Assembly (NCBI GenBank): GCA_002359185.1
Contig: DEML01000127.1
Span: 1 to 63,086 of the forward strand
Length of the DNA: 63,086 bases
Reading direction: 5' to 3'
DNA from: Planctomycetaceae bacterium UBA2671
Lineage (GTDB): Bacteria; Planctomycetota; Planctomycetia; Planctomycetales; Planctomycetaceae
Shown: positions 1 to 9,039 of the stretch, one piece after another
Numbering within the stretch: position 1 is the stretch's first letter
Layout of the letters: every line of letters starts with the position of its first letter
The notes under the pieces: generated by a model
The model's database searches: none
The model's input: only the letters and a program-made list of their open reading frames with translations
What the model was told of the DNA's origin: nothing
Program-made: the position numbers and the translations under genes

Positions 1-52
1 GTTGAAGACCTGCTATTTATTAAAGACGAACAGACACGTCTCAGCTGAATTA

Positions 53-78
53 CTATCGGCTGAAGCCGATAGGCTTTT
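53..78 (+). terminator. Rho-independent terminator of a gene left of the window
   Basis: An 8-bp perfect stem (CTATCGGC at 53-60 with GCCGATAG at 65-72) closes a TGAA tetraloop and is followed by GCTTTTT. This is the classic intrinsic terminator layout on the plus strand and probably ends a gene lying before position 1. No convincing gene is present from 1 to 395. Confidence 0.6.
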
Positions 79-189
79 TGGCCGTGAGCTTCGGACTGAA
101 GTCCTTTCGCTCACATGTCAGGTGTTTATTGTCCTTGGACAAATTTGAACCCACGATAAAAATGAACCTGAAGGTTTCGCCTGAAGGCG
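53..189. repeat. Cluster of four short TGAA-loop hairpins
   Basis: Four small inverted repeats share the central CTGAAG: ATCGGC-TGAA-GCCGAT (55-70), GGAC-TGAA-GTCC (93-104), AACC-TGAA-GGTT (165-176) and CGCC-TGAA-GGCG (178-189). The second lies inside a longer GTGAGC...GCTCAC stem (about 85-112). The stems differ while the loop is constant. This looks like a dispersed intergenic palindrome type and not a coding region. Short open frames across it have no recognisable protein features. Confidence 0.45.
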
Positions 190-395
190 AGGGATTTAGA
201 CCCATAGCAAGGACAATAAATGGATTGAACAATCTTCTGAGATTACGAGAGGCTTTATGGTACTGAAGTCGACACTGAGTTTTGCCCAGTATCGCTGCCA
301 GGATTTTCGGGCCTGGGGTGGAAATCGCAATCACAATAAATCCACAAAAAAAACGTAACTTCAATACTGATGTTTCGAGGTGAGATGATTTTCTC

Positions 396-1133
396 TCATG
401 CTGCGTTGGAAGTATTCACTTCGCTTTGAGTTTCGTCTTCATTTTGTTCTGAAACCGCAGGATCCAACTCGCCCCCTTTGCGAAGTTCGGCAAAGTTGGG
501 AAGTTGATCGACACGCCGGATGCCCATGTATTGCAGGAACGCTTTAGTCGTTTCATAGAGAAATGGACGGCCAAGGGAATCGTCTTCGCCGCCGATACGA
601 ATCAATTGGCGTTCCATCAATTGCTTGATGACTTCCGAGGACTGCACACCGCGAATCGCTTCGACGTCGGCTCGGGTTATCGGCTGGCGATAGGCGATGA
701 TCGTCAATGTTTCCAGAGCGGGAGGCGTCAGTTTCATTTCGACATGCCGCTGATGAATCCGATCAAGCCACTGAGAATATTCTGGACGTGTGAGCAACTG
801 GTATCCACTGGAAATCTGCTCAATGCGAAAGGGAGACTGATCGGCATCGTACAATTCATTGAGTTGCTCGACTAATTCATGACACTGCTTCGCATCGACC
901 AGCTTGGCGGCATCGACAAGTTTTCGTGACGAGAGTGGGCTGTCCGCGACAAACAGAACAGCTTCCAGTCGGGCAATCTGCGGTGTGCGAATTCCAGTGA
1001 TTGAGACTGTGGTCTCGGCGGAATGAGCGTAAATTCGAGCAATGCGTTCCCGTTCTCGAGAACTTTGCTGCCAGATCGCAGCTGAAGTCCTCGATGACCA
1101 GTCGGTCTGTCGTGAGAACGGGTGAGTTGTCAT
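396..1133 (-). CDS. scpB: Segregation and condensation protein B (ScpB)
   Basis: A 245-residue cytoplasmic protein of the ScpB family, the winged-helix partner of ScpA in the SMC condensin-like complex that compacts and segregates chromosomes. The family core begins at RLEAVLFVADSPLSSRKL (about residue 54). It continues through LTPPALETLTIIAYRQPITR and RGVQSSEVIKQLMERQLIR, and ends with LGRPFLYETTKAFLQYMGI, a typical order of ScpB motifs. The first ~50 residues are not typical and the C-terminal acidic tail is variable, so the true start could be downstream. It lies 17 nt after the small membrane-protein gene upstream, suggesting one transcript. No scpA is present in the window. Confidence 0.93.
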   Translation of the reverse strand: MTTHPFSRQTDWSSRTSAAIWQQSSRERERIARIYAHSAETTVSITGIRTPQIARLEAVLFVADSPLSSRKLVDAAKLVDAKQCHELVEQLNELYDADQSPFRIEQISSGYQLLTRPEYSQWLDRIHQRHVEMKLTPPALETLTIIAYRQPITRADVEAIRGVQSSEVIKQLMERQLIRIGGEDDSLGRPFLYETTKAFLQYMGIRRVDQLPNFAELRKGGELDPAVSEQNEDETQSEVNTSNAA

Positions 1134-1150
1134 ATCAATCTGGGAATGCT

Positions 1151-1732
1151 CTAAAAAATCACTCTTTTATTGCTTTGACTTCTGGCTTCATGCCAGGGTT
1201 CAACCTGCTCGAGAGTTTTCAATAAGGCTTGCAGAGGATCGTTTGCCTCGGCTTCGAATCGTAGAACAGTCGCTTTGCTGGCGGGGCGTGCGTAGCAGGC
1301 AAAGTGAGATGTGCCCGGGACAATTCCCGGTTGAATGCGATAATCGGTAATTCCCATCTGAGCCAGTCGGGCAATCCCCTGATCCCAGGTCATCGTCCCG
1401 GAAATTTCCTGATTTCCTAATGCAGAGGGCGTCGGAAAATCCTGTGAATTTCCCAGGGATGTTGTCTGAACCGGACTGTTATTTGTAGAGTTGTTCGAAA
1501 AATTGACCGGGGTGGAGTCCTGTGCAGACTCTCCAAAAACTGGGACAGGGGAGTCTGACCAGGAAGGAGCGGAGGTATCGGCGATCGGATCCTCAGCCAG
1601 AAAACCAGTTTCATCGATGGTTGCAGCGAGTGATCCAAATTGCGGGATGCCAAAGATAGACATCAGCGGAATGGCAGCCAGCGGCAGAGCCATAAAAATG
1701 GTCATCAAAAAACCAGCAATGCGTCCCTGCAT
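1151..1732 (-). CDS. Hypothetical membrane-anchored protein upstream of scpB
   Basis: A 193-residue protein of unrecognised family. It starts with a hydrophobic segment (FLMTIFMALPLAAIPLMSIF) likely to anchor it in the inner membrane or act as an uncleaved signal. A Ser/Thr/Pro-rich linker follows, then a C-terminal globular part of about 75 residues. The ATG at 1732 is chosen because AAGGAAG sits 6 nt upstream; an in-frame GTG at 1762 has no such site. The gene precedes scpB by 17 nt and is probably cotranscribed, but there is no sequence evidence that it acts in chromosome segregation. Confidence 0.7.
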   Translation of the reverse strand: MQGRIAGFLMTIFMALPLAAIPLMSIFGIPQFGSLAATIDETGFLAEDPIADTSAPSWSDSPVPVFGESAQDSTPVNFSNNSTNNSPVQTTSLGNSQDFPTPSALGNQEISGTMTWDQGIARLAQMGITDYRIQPGIVPGTSHFACYARPASKATVLRFEAEANDPLQALLKTLEQVEPWHEARSQSNKRVIF

Positions 1733-1903
1733 CTGATTCTTCCTTAAATATTTTTTGGTCACTCAGCAAAATTCTGCTGCAGAAAGACCGATTTCAAACA
1801 TTGTCTGGAATTCCCCCCATGGAATTCAGAATCGGATTCTATCTGAGAAACTGAAATCCAGCAACAGGAGAATCAGGCTGGTAATGCCGGTTTAATCAAC
1901 GAA

Positions 1904-1934
1904 AAACGCCAGATCCCAAGAGAATCTGGCGTTT
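1904..1934 (-). terminator. Intrinsic terminator after the Spy-like gene
   Basis: An 11-bp perfect stem pairs AAACGCCAGAT (1904-1914) with ATCTGGCGTTT (1924-1934) around a 9-nt loop. On the minus strand the stem runs into TTTTTC. It lies 30 nt past the stop of the Spy-like gene, so it should end that transcript. Confidence 0.75.
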
Positions 1935-1963
1935 GACATTGAAGACTATGATCTATTCATGGT

Positions 1964-2485
1964 TTAGGAATCAGACTTTTTAGGCTTTTTTCCTTTGCCT
2001 TTAGCTTCTTTGACTGATGGCAGTTTAGCCTGCTGGTCCTCAGTGAGCACTTCGCGGACTTCCTTGAGGAATTCTGTTTTCAGAGCCTGAGATTGTTTGC
2101 GGATTTCAGCAATTTTCTCACGATCGACAGCAGAGAGTTCATCCTGAGTTGATTTCATGATCTCGCGGATTTCCTGCTGAGTTTTGCCTGCTTCTTTGGC
2201 AGCTTTGACAGCTGCCATCTGTTGCTTCCGCAATTCGGCTGGAATCACTTCCTGAGTCTGCTTTTGAATCTCTTGGGCTTTGTCGGCAAATTTAGCACGA
2301 ATCTTTTTGACTTGCGCTTCCTGATCGGCTGTCAATTCAATCGAATCCGGCAGAGCCAATACTTGTGGAACGCGCTCCTGATTTCCCTTTTTGCCTTTGT
2401 TTTCCTTATTGGCGGGTTTTTCAGCCTGAGCAATACAGCAGACCATGCTCAGCATCATCACCGCACTCATCATTCGAATCAGCAT
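1964..2485 (-). CDS. Exported Spy/CpxP-like helical protein
   Basis: A 173-residue exported protein. A signal peptide (MLIRMMSAVMMLSMVCCIAQA) is followed by a low-complexity Lys/Asn region. A mostly helical, charge-rich domain then carries two LTxxQ-type segments: IELTADQEAQVKKIRAKF and VREVLTEDQQAKL. LTxxQ repeats and this helical makeup are the hallmark of Spy/CpxP-like periplasmic proteins, which act as ATP-independent chaperones or metal/stress sensors in other bacteria. The tail is strongly basic (GKGKKPKK). The ATG at 2485 is preferred because it begins the signal peptide directly and a G-rich Shine-Dalgarno (GAGGGGA) adjoins it; an upstream ATG at 2539 would add a non-signal extension. 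Family assignment is by pattern only. Confidence 0.65.
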   Translation of the reverse strand: MLIRMMSAVMMLSMVCCIAQAEKPANKENKGKKGNQERVPQVLALPDSIELTADQEAQVKKIRAKFADKAQEIQKQTQEVIPAELRKQQMAAVKAAKEAGKTQQEIREIMKSTQDELSAVDREKIAEIRKQSQALKTEFLKEVREVLTEDQQAKLPSVKEAKGKGKKPKKSDS

Positions 2486-2796
2486 TCCCCTCACCCCTTT
2501 TTTAAGAGAACAAATCAGCATGATACCGACCTGTTCCAAATCAATATAAACCTCACCAGAACAGTGAGCGTCTTGAGCATTTTTAATGCAATGTGCCTTC
2601 GCATGTACGCGTTGTGTCCTGAGTTGCTATGTTTGCTCAGGCCAAACGCGGTACATTAAATTGGAACTCCTCTAGACCATTTTCAAATGGTTTCTGTAGT
2701 CGCTTGGACACCAAACGGCCTATAAACGCTGTGTTTGCTCCTGCCGAACGCTGCAGTCAATTTTTGAATATGCTCTAGAAAGTCGTTGCTATCGAG

Positions 2797-2829
2797 AAAA
2801 TGCCACTGTCAGTTTGACCGACAGTGGCA
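2797..2829 (-). terminator. Intrinsic terminator after the DUF1501 gene
   Basis: A 10-bp perfect stem (TGCCACTGTC at 2801-2810 with GACAGTGGCA at 2820-2829) and a 9-nt loop are followed on the minus strand by TTTTC. It lies 20 nt past the DUF1501 stop and probably ends the 8.9-2.85 kb operon. The rest of 2486-2796 holds no gene I can support. Confidence 0.75.
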
Positions 2830-2849
2830 GGAATTCAGAATACACTCCA

Positions 2850-4151
2850 TTATGTAAACAGTTCGTTGATGACATGCCCATCACGTACAATCATTACTGG
2901 TCGACCAGTCGATGTATGATATTCCTGTTCATGATTGATGCCCAGTGCATGATAATAAGAAGCGGCGACATCATCGGGCGTGATCGCTTCATTCAAGGGG
3001 CCGAGGGCTTTGTCATCGCTGGCACCGATCACTCGACCACCAGAAATCCCGCCACCAGCCATCAGCATGAACATGGCGCGGGGATAGTGATCGCGGCCGA
3101 CGCGTTCATTATTGATTTTTGGTGTGCGCCCGAATTCACCTGTGACCAGCACAGCTGTCTCTTCAAGCAGGCCTTTCATTTCCAGACCTTTGAACAAGGC
3201 AGCCAAGCCCTGATCAAGAGGTGGCAACAATCTTGTCTTAAGATTATTCCAACCATCGCGGTGAGTATCCCAGCCGCCGGTTGAGACAGAAACAAACCGA
3301 ACGCCCGAGTCGATCAATCGTGTTGCCAGCAGACAGCTTTGACCGAATGGGGATTCGCCGAACATCTGAGAAAATTCCGGCGATTCCTTACTGACATCAA
3401 AAGCATTGCGTGCCTGTGGCGAAGTGACCATGTCGTAGGCTTGCTGAGAAAAGCGATCGAGCCCTTTCAGCAGATCGTTCTGCTGTTCAAAGCCAGAGAA
3501 AGCCGTGTCGAGATCGCCACGCAGGTTTTTACGGCGTTCGATATCTGAAACGGTCAAGCCATTTCTTAAATCGAGACCACGAACACTGTAAGACTGACCT
3601 GCTCGTGGTGTTGAACCCGTATGCAGCGGAGCATATTGAACGCCCAGATATCCGGGACGTTGGCTCGTGTTCGGAATCGAAACGAACGGTGGTAATTCGG
3701 GAACGGTTGGACGCTCTTTGGAAATGACGGCTCCGTAGCCTGGAAATTCCAGAGATGGCAATGGACGGTTTCCAGTATTCACATATTCGGAACCAAGTTG
3801 GTGAGCGGCCAGTGTGTGAGAAACGCCCTTGAGGATCACGAACTTATCCATCACTTTGGCAAGTTCCGGCAAGTGTTCGCAGATCTGGATACCAGGGACG
3901 TTCGTGTCAATCGGATTGAACTCGCCACGATACTCGGCTGGCGCGTCGGGTTTCATGTCGAAGGTGTCCATATGACTTGGACCACCGGGCAGATTGATGA
4001 AAATCGCAGACTTCGCTTTGGCAGTCGATTTCACACCACCAGCCTGAGCGATGTTGAGGTACTGGCTCAGTGACAACCCCGCAAACCCCAGTGCGCCCAC
4101 TTTCAGGAAATCGCGTCGCTTGGCTCCATCGCAAGTTTTGTGCATTGCCAT
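2850..4151 (-). CDS. DUF1501 protein, Tat-exported (alkaline phosphatase/sulfatase fold)
   Basis: A 433-residue DUF1501 family member. It opens with a twin-arginine signal (RRDFLKVGALGFAGLSLS), implying export of a folded protein. Family motifs follow in order: AIFINLPGGPSHMDTFDMKP near the N-terminus, VSTGGWDTHRDGWNNL in the middle, and VTGEFGRTPKINNERVGRDH then MAGGGISGGRVIG in the C-terminal half. DUF1501 proteins belong to the alkaline-phosphatase-like superfamily, and their substrate is not established. They are regularly encoded beside DUF1549/DUF1553 cytochromes, as here (149 nt downstream of one). The start has GGAG 9 nt upstream. Confidence 0.9.
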   Translation of the reverse strand: MAMHKTCDGAKRRDFLKVGALGFAGLSLSQYLNIAQAGGVKSTAKAKSAIFINLPGGPSHMDTFDMKPDAPAEYRGEFNPIDTNVPGIQICEHLPELAKVMDKFVILKGVSHTLAAHQLGSEYVNTGNRPLPSLEFPGYGAVISKERPTVPELPPFVSIPNTSQRPGYLGVQYAPLHTGSTPRAGQSYSVRGLDLRNGLTVSDIERRKNLRGDLDTAFSGFEQQNDLLKGLDRFSQQAYDMVTSPQARNAFDVSKESPEFSQMFGESPFGQSCLLATRLIDSGVRFVSVSTGGWDTHRDGWNNLKTRLLPPLDQGLAALFKGLEMKGLLEETAVLVTGEFGRTPKINNERVGRDHYPRAMFMLMAGGGISGGRVIGASDDKALGPLNEAITPDDVAASYYHALGINHEQEYHTSTGRPVMIVRDGHVINELFT

Positions 4152-4212
4152 GATTTCTACTCCAGATAATTATGAATGGAAGTGTTAAATTCCGTTAGAA
4201 TTGTAAAGTTTC

Positions 4213-4278
4213 GTAGGTCAGGCACTGCCTGACTGGATCAATTATTGACTTCGATTTTGTCAGACTATGCCTGACCTG
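4213..4278. repeat. Imperfect inverted repeat, GTAGGTCAGGCA type
   Basis: GTAGGTCAGGCACTGCCTGAC (4213-4233) is followed by an inverted relative, GTCAGACTATGCCTGACCTGC (4259-4279). Each arm is itself partly palindromic (GTCAGGCA...TGCCTGAC). Related copies lie at 11977 and 13583. It sits between the DUF1549 and DUF1501 genes of the same operon and could form an RNA hairpin there. Confidence 0.6.
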
Positions 4279-4300
4279 CAGCTTTGTGATCAGCAACTGT

Positions 4301-6949
4301 TTAATGGTTGATGATGAACTCTTTGGTGTTCAGCAGAGCCCACATGATATCCCGCATCCCATCGACCGGATTGTCCGCAGACTCTACTGCAGAGAGTGAA
4401 CGCTGCAATTCGACTTGAGTGGGATACCGGCTGAGCGTTCTCAGGTAAGCCGTATTGATGGCAGATGTGTAATCAATATTCGAGTCGACTTTTGCATCAA
4501 CAACTTCGGTGTTTTCTTCGGCCTGTCCGTACCTGGCTTTATAAGATTTCATTTTGGCTTTGACGGTTTTGATTTTCTCGAAATCCTTCTGTTTTTTCAG
4601 TTTTTCAAGATACGTTTCAAACCGTTCAACCACTTCGTCATAATTTTTGGGCTTGGCATCGACCTGCTCGGTTTTGGCATCAAACGGAGCCTGCCACTCT
4701 TTGGCAAGCTCTGCCAGCCAGCCTTTGCGTGAATCGATTTCCGACAGGAGTTCGCTGTCGTTATTCAGATAGAGAGTTTGCAGTAAGGTAGGCTCTGAAG
4801 AACGATCGCAGTCGCAATTGTTTTCACGAGAGGATTTTCCAAAGATGGTTAATGCATAGTTATTGCCTCCACGCCCTTGAGCAGTGCCAGGAATGGCAAT
4901 CGCACGATCTTTCAGATCGCTCAAATAAACTGCGTTTTCCTCGGACCCTGAAGTTGCCTGGGCAATGACGTCCATCGCAACTTCGGCATGAATTCGGCGA
5001 GGCACGGCTCGGCTGAAGTTGCGGTCATCCTGGATATTGGTCTCATTCGGCTGCCAGCTCAACTGATACGTATTGCTGTTACAGATTTCCCGATGCAGCC
5101 ATTTGATATCAAACTTGTGATCGATGAAGCCCTGAGCAAGATGATTCAAAAGAGCTTCATTGGCTGGAGGATTGGCCAGACTCAAATCGTCAGTCGGTTC
5201 GACAATTCCCCGATGGAAATAATTCGCCCAGACACGATTCACAAACGATTTCGCAAATAGTTCCTGTGCATCACCCCGTAACCATTTCATGAGCGGTTCA
5301 CGAGGATTTTGATAATCGTTCAGATCGAATGGTTCTCCACCCAGCACACGGGCAGTCTGGCCGATGTTATTGCTGTTTTTCGAATTCTTATTGTTGCGAT
5401 TGACTCGCGGAGCCTGATCGACCAGAGCAGGGAAGGGAACCACTTCGCCTTTGCCGAGTTTTCTCGCCAGTTCGCGTCGCAAGTCGTTGCCACGCAAATT
5501 TCCATCGACATCGATTTTGTCGAGCATTGCCTGGTATTCATCGCGGTCGGTGCCGTTTGGGGAATAGCGGGTGCGGGAGAAGATCGGCTGGAATTGTACG
5601 AAATCTTCCTGTGTCCACTGATCAAACGGATGTTTGTGGCATTGAGCACATTGAATGCGAATTCCGAGGAATGTGTAGGCGAAGCCGATAGAACGGTCTT
5701 CCGGTTTCTGGAAGTTTCTGCGAGCCCAGAAGTAAGGGAGTGAGTCCTGATCCGCAAAGCTTTCACAGGATTTATCATTAAAAATCTCTGTCATGCGTTT
5801 ACAGTATTCTTCGTAAGTTTCATCGCTCTTCTGGCTTTCAGCCATCACAATGCCTTCGACAATTTTGTCGTAAGGCATGTTCTGTTCGAAACGATGTCGC
5901 ACCCATTCGTACCATTCCTCGGACACTTTATTATTGTTGTAAGATACGTTGTTGAGCTGGTTGATGTTGTTCCCGGTAATGTCATTGAAACGAGTTGCCC
6001 ACCAGGCTGCATAGGCAGGGGTTTCGAGTAGTTCATCGATTTTACGAGAACGCTTTTCAGTTGATTTGTCGGCGAGGAAATCCTGAACCTGTTGAGGAGT
6101 CGGCAAGGTTCCTGTGATGTCGAGTGTGACGCGTCGCAGGAAATCTTCGTCGCGAGACGTTTCTGAGGGAACGATTCCCAACTTACGCAATTTTTCAACA
6201 ACCAGTTCGTCCACTCGAGTTGGTGTAGCGACCTGAGGATAGTTTTTGCCGGTGCGATCACTGACGGGCTGAATGACTGGAACTGCGGTGATGCCGTTGT
6301 CGTAGAAGACAACGATGTGGGAATCGCCAGCTGTCTGGGCAGTGACTTCTCCGTTTTCACTCACTTCCGCGATGGAAGTGTCGTTGGATTGGAATCGGCA
6401 TAATGGAGTGACATCTTCCCGGGTACCATTTTCCCAGACTGCGACGACATTTAACGACTGTGAATCCTGAGCAGACTGAAATACGATTTCATTGGGAGTG
6501 ACTTCGAGGCGTTCCAGTTTGAAAGGTTTTTCAACCGGTTTTGCACCCGCTTCGATCCAGTTTAGAAAGACCTGATATTCCCAGCTGCCTGTTTTGATTC
6601 TCTCGCCACCTTCGTGTTCTTCCACATTGGTCGCTTTGTGCAAGGCATAGCTTTCGAGAGGATCGTCGGTGTCGATTCGCTCGGACAGACCATCGTGATC
6701 CATTTTGAAATCGTAGCCGAACAGCGAGAGTTGGAATCCACCTCGTCCCTGAAACGATCCATGGCAAGATCGGCCATTACAGCCGATTTTGCTGAACATT
6801 GGCAGCAGATGACGCTGGAAGTCTGGAGTTTCTTCAGTTTCCTGACTGAAACGCTCATTGATTGGTGGGATGACTTCGCCGCGAAGTTCAGCCAGTTGAG
6901 TCAACGGCAGTGATAGTCCTGTGATCAGGATAACCAGGTAGGATTTCAT
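4301..6949 (-). CDS. DUF1549/DUF1553 exported cytochrome-like protein with Ig-like domain
   Basis: An 882-residue exported protein. After the signal peptide comes GCNGRSCHGSFQGRGGF, a CX4CH variant of the heme c site seen in this family. A bacterial Ig-like (Big_2) segment follows around residues 160-230 (VVAVWENGTREDVTPLC, IAEVSENGEVTA). The DUF1549 region (residues about 245-460) contains VDELVVEKLRKLGI and a canonical CxxCH in CAQCHKHPFDQW. The C-terminal DUF1553 region has FVNRVWANYFHRGIVEP and RRIHAEVAMDVIAQATSG. Such proteins are abundant in planctomycetes and their electron partner or substrate is not known. The start has AGGGAG 5 nt upstream. It lies 83 nt after the coiled-coil protein gene and 149 nt before DUF1501, as part of the ECF-sigma operon. 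Confidence 0.9.
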   Translation of the reverse strand: MKSYLVILITGLSLPLTQLAELRGEVIPPINERFSQETEETPDFQRHLLPMFSKIGCNGRSCHGSFQGRGGFQLSLFGYDFKMDHDGLSERIDTDDPLESYALHKATNVEEHEGGERIKTGSWEYQVFLNWIEAGAKPVEKPFKLERLEVTPNEIVFQSAQDSQSLNVVAVWENGTREDVTPLCRFQSNDTSIAEVSENGEVTAQTAGDSHIVVFYDNGITAVPVIQPVSDRTGKNYPQVATPTRVDELVVEKLRKLGIVPSETSRDEDFLRRVTLDITGTLPTPQQVQDFLADKSTEKRSRKIDELLETPAYAAWWATRFNDITGNNINQLNNVSYNNNKVSEEWYEWVRHRFEQNMPYDKIVEGIVMAESQKSDETYEEYCKRMTEIFNDKSCESFADQDSLPYFWARRNFQKPEDRSIGFAYTFLGIRIQCAQCHKHPFDQWTQEDFVQFQPIFSRTRYSPNGTDRDEYQAMLDKIDVDGNLRGNDLRRELARKLGKGEVVPFPALVDQAPRVNRNNKNSKNSNNIGQTARVLGGEPFDLNDYQNPREPLMKWLRGDAQELFAKSFVNRVWANYFHRGIVEPTDDLSLANPPANEALLNHLAQGFIDHKFDIKWLHREICNSNTYQLSWQPNETNIQDDRNFSRAVPRRIHAEVAMDVIAQATSGSEENAVYLSDLKDRAIAIPGTAQGRGGNNYALTIFGKSSRENNCDCDRSSEPTLLQTLYLNNDSELLSEIDSRKGWLAELAKEWQAPFDAKTEQVDAKPKNYDEVVERFETYLEKLKKQKDFEKIKTVKAKMKSYKARYGQAEENTEVVDAKVDSNIDYTSAINTAYLRTLSRYPTQVELQRSLSAVESADNPVDGMRDIMWALLNTKEFIINH

Positions 6950-7032
6950 CTCAGCTCCCTCAATGAAAACTGTGCTGTGTGAGTTATCGCCGTCTCAAAT
7001 TGTTGTCGACGACTTATAATTGAATCAAAGTC

Positions 7033-7680
7033 TTATTGTTTTGCCTGCTTTTCAGTTTTTTCAGGCGGATACATTTTGCGAATGCGCTGCAACTGTTTGT
7101 CGATATTTTCTTCTTGATCAGATTTACTGCTGGCAATTGATTCCTGAATTCGTTCGAGTCGTTTGCGGGCAACAACTTCTTCCATTTCCAGCAGTTTGAC
7201 CTGAATTTCCAGCTTTCGTGTGTATGCTTTTTTAATGTCCTGCATGGCAGCTTCATAATCTGAAGTCATCGGCAATGAGGCGACCAGCAGATTTAGACGA
7301 GAGGTCAGCTTCCAGGCTTTGAGTTCGAGATCATAACGTTCTGGAGAACGACTTTTGGACCGGGCGAGTCTTTCACTGACACGGAAAATCTCTTCAATCG
7401 CCTTATGAAACTGTTTCGGATCAATTTCCCGGAGAGCCTCGAGTAATTGAACCAACTCCGGGTGATGAAGTTCCGCAAATTTTAATGCAGCAGCTTCTCG
7501 TTCCGGAGTAATTTCCCATTGGTCGATATTTTTTGAATCCGTACTTTTTGACTCGGTGTTTTTAGAGACGGAAACGCTGGAACTGTTACGTTCCGGTTTC
7601 ATCGCTTCGCCAGGTCTACCTAATGAAATAACCGCGATAATCGCAATTGTAATGGGAAGTGTGTTCTTGATTAGCATCAT
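7033..7680 (-). CDS. Hypothetical exported coiled-coil protein
   Basis: A 215-residue protein with a signal peptide or anchor (MMLIKNTLPITIAIIAVISL), a Ser/Lys/Asn-rich linker and then a long helical domain. The Glu/Lys/Leu-rich spacing (EIQVKLLEMEEVVARKRLER) suggests a coiled coil. No family is recognised. Its ATG abuts the stop codon of the preceding gene (TAAATG), so translation is probably coupled. Position between a putative anti-sigma gene and the DUF1549 gene suggests a periplasmic accessory of that system; this is context only. Confidence 0.7.
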   Translation of the reverse strand: MMLIKNTLPITIAIIAVISLGRPGEAMKPERNSSSVSVSKNTESKSTDSKNIDQWEITPEREAAALKFAELHHPELVQLLEALREIDPKQFHKAIEEIFRVSERLARSKSRSPERYDLELKAWKLTSRLNLLVASLPMTSDYEAAMQDIKKAYTRKLEIQVKLLEMEEVVARKRLERIQESIASSKSDQEENIDKQLQRIRKMYPPEKTEKQAKQ

Positions 7681-8286
7681 TTAAAGGGCCTCTGGCTCAA
7701 GTTCGATTGAAGGCGAGGCGGGGAGCAATTCCTCTTTGCGGGTTTGTACGGCTGCAATCATCCAGTTGGGAATGGACAGTGAATCGTCATCCTCTGCACT
7801 TACGGGGAGAGATTCCTCATAAGCCAGCAGATCTTCATCGGAGAGCGAAACATGAATCACGTCGTCATTGGCTTCTGTTTGCAGGTCGTACCAGGCGGAT
7901 GCGATAATTGCATTCTGATTCTGTGGTAAGGTCGCAGGCTGAGGATTCATTATCGTCACATCCGATGAAGGCGATGTCTTCCATTCAGAACTGAAATAGC
8001 CGAGTGATAAGCCGATGAGAAATGCAGGAACGATCCCCGTTAAAAGACGATGGAAGGTTCTGGACGTTCTTTTGTTTTGCTGATGTGAGGCTGGTGATGA
8101 AGCCGAAATGACAGGAGCGATTTCATGCGAAGAAATGGGTTGCAGTGCAGCCAGAACTTTTGACGACTCGGAAAGAGCAATCTGTAGTTCAGGATTTTTC
8201 AGAAGTTCCTGCTCAAAGGCAATCACTTCCTCAGGCGAAAGTTCATCCGCCAGATACTGAAAAGATTTTAAATCGAAATCGGACAT
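7681..8286 (-). CDS. Putative membrane anti-sigma factor
   Basis: A 201-residue single-pass protein encoded 58 nt after an ECF sigma gene. The N-terminal ~40 residues (FQYLADELSPEEVIAFEQEL) resemble the short helical N-terminal regions of membrane anti-sigma factors, but the HxxxCxxC zinc motif is absent. One membrane segment (LLTGIVPAFLIGLSLGYF, about residues 77-97) separates it from an acidic extracytoplasmic part. Being next to sigma and membrane-bound makes an anti-sigma role likely; sequence alone does not prove it. An exported or regulatory protein without sigma binding is the alternative. Confidence 0.65.
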   Translation of the reverse strand: MSDFDLKSFQYLADELSPEEVIAFEQELLKNPELQIALSESSKVLAALQPISSHEIAPVISASSPASHQQNKRTSRTFHRLLTGIVPAFLIGLSLGYFSSEWKTSPSSDVTIMNPQPATLPQNQNAIIASAWYDLQTEANDDVIHVSLSDEDLLAYEESLPVSAEDDDSLSIPNWMIAAVQTRKEELLPASPSIELEPEAL

Positions 8287-8344
8287 CTCAGTCCACCTGC
8301 CAAATACGAAAATGTAATTATAAAAGATTGATTAACGATCTGTC

Positions 8345-8899
8345 TTATTCAAATTGCTGCAATGCCTGTCGCAAAACTTTCAAGGCTCGGGTCATTCGTG
8401 TCAGCACAGTTCCGATGGGGATTTGCAGCACTTGGGCGATTTCTGCAAACTTCATCTCTTCAAAAATTCGCAGTTCCACAATCTCTTTCAGGGAATCGGG
8501 AAGGTGTTCAAAAGCATTGCGAACCCGCTCTGCTTCTTCTGCCTGAATCAAATGATCGTTATGATCTCCCCGTAATTGCGAAAAGAAACTCGCCAGTCCG
8601 GTGTAATGGTTTTTCTGGCGAGTTTCATTTCGCTTGATTCGAGCCACTTCGTTAAAAGCGACTCGATACAGCCAACCCGCACTTATTGTCAGCTCCTGAT
8701 TATCTGCCTCTTTCCTGCAGATTTGTTCCTGCAACTTACTGAACGTTTGCTGCAGGATGTCATCGGCGAGTGACGGATCTCTCAGATTTTTAATCAAATA
8801 AGCCCGCAAGCCAGCCGCATGAAGCCTGTAAAGAGCTGAGGCGAGATCAACCAGAGGCGGATTTTCTTCCGCTGGCAAATCGTCCTCAATTTCCTTCAT
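8345..8899 (-). CDS. ECF-type RNA polymerase sigma factor
   Basis: A 184-residue sigma-70 family protein of ECF size. Region 2 includes LYRLHAAGLRAYLIKNLRD, then DDILQQTFSKLQEQ and SAGWLYRVAFNEVARIKRNE. Region 4 holds a helix-turn-helix: EIVELRIFEEMKFAEIAQVL followed by IPIGTVLTRMTRALKVLRQ. There is no sigma region 1 or 3. It heads a minus-strand set of five genes ending with DUF1549/DUF1553 and DUF1501 proteins and probably directs that operon together with the adjacent membrane protein. The gap 8900-9039 towards the permease gene holds no gene. Confidence 0.92.
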   Translation of the reverse strand: MKEIEDDLPAEENPPLVDLASALYRLHAAGLRAYLIKNLRDPSLADDILQQTFSKLQEQICRKEADNQELTISAGWLYRVAFNEVARIKRNETRQKNHYTGLASFFSQLRGDHNDHLIQAEEAERVRNAFEHLPDSLKEIVELRIFEEMKFAEIAQVLQIPIGTVLTRMTRALKVLRQALQQFE

Positions 8900-9039
8900 A
8901 ACTTCACCGGTCAGTCCTGTTTTTCTTCCGGGCTACACAGTTAATGCGCATCCTGCCCTGCATATTTTGGGAATACTTATAAATTGAGAAAAAAGCGTCA
9001 GATTTCCGGTTCATTCTGGGAATCGTGTTGATTCAGCTC

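Noticed and set aside
2222..2659. A 145-codon plus-strand open frame
   Set aside because: It is antisense to the Spy-like gene for much of its length, has no ribosome site or family motif, and looks like a shadow frame.
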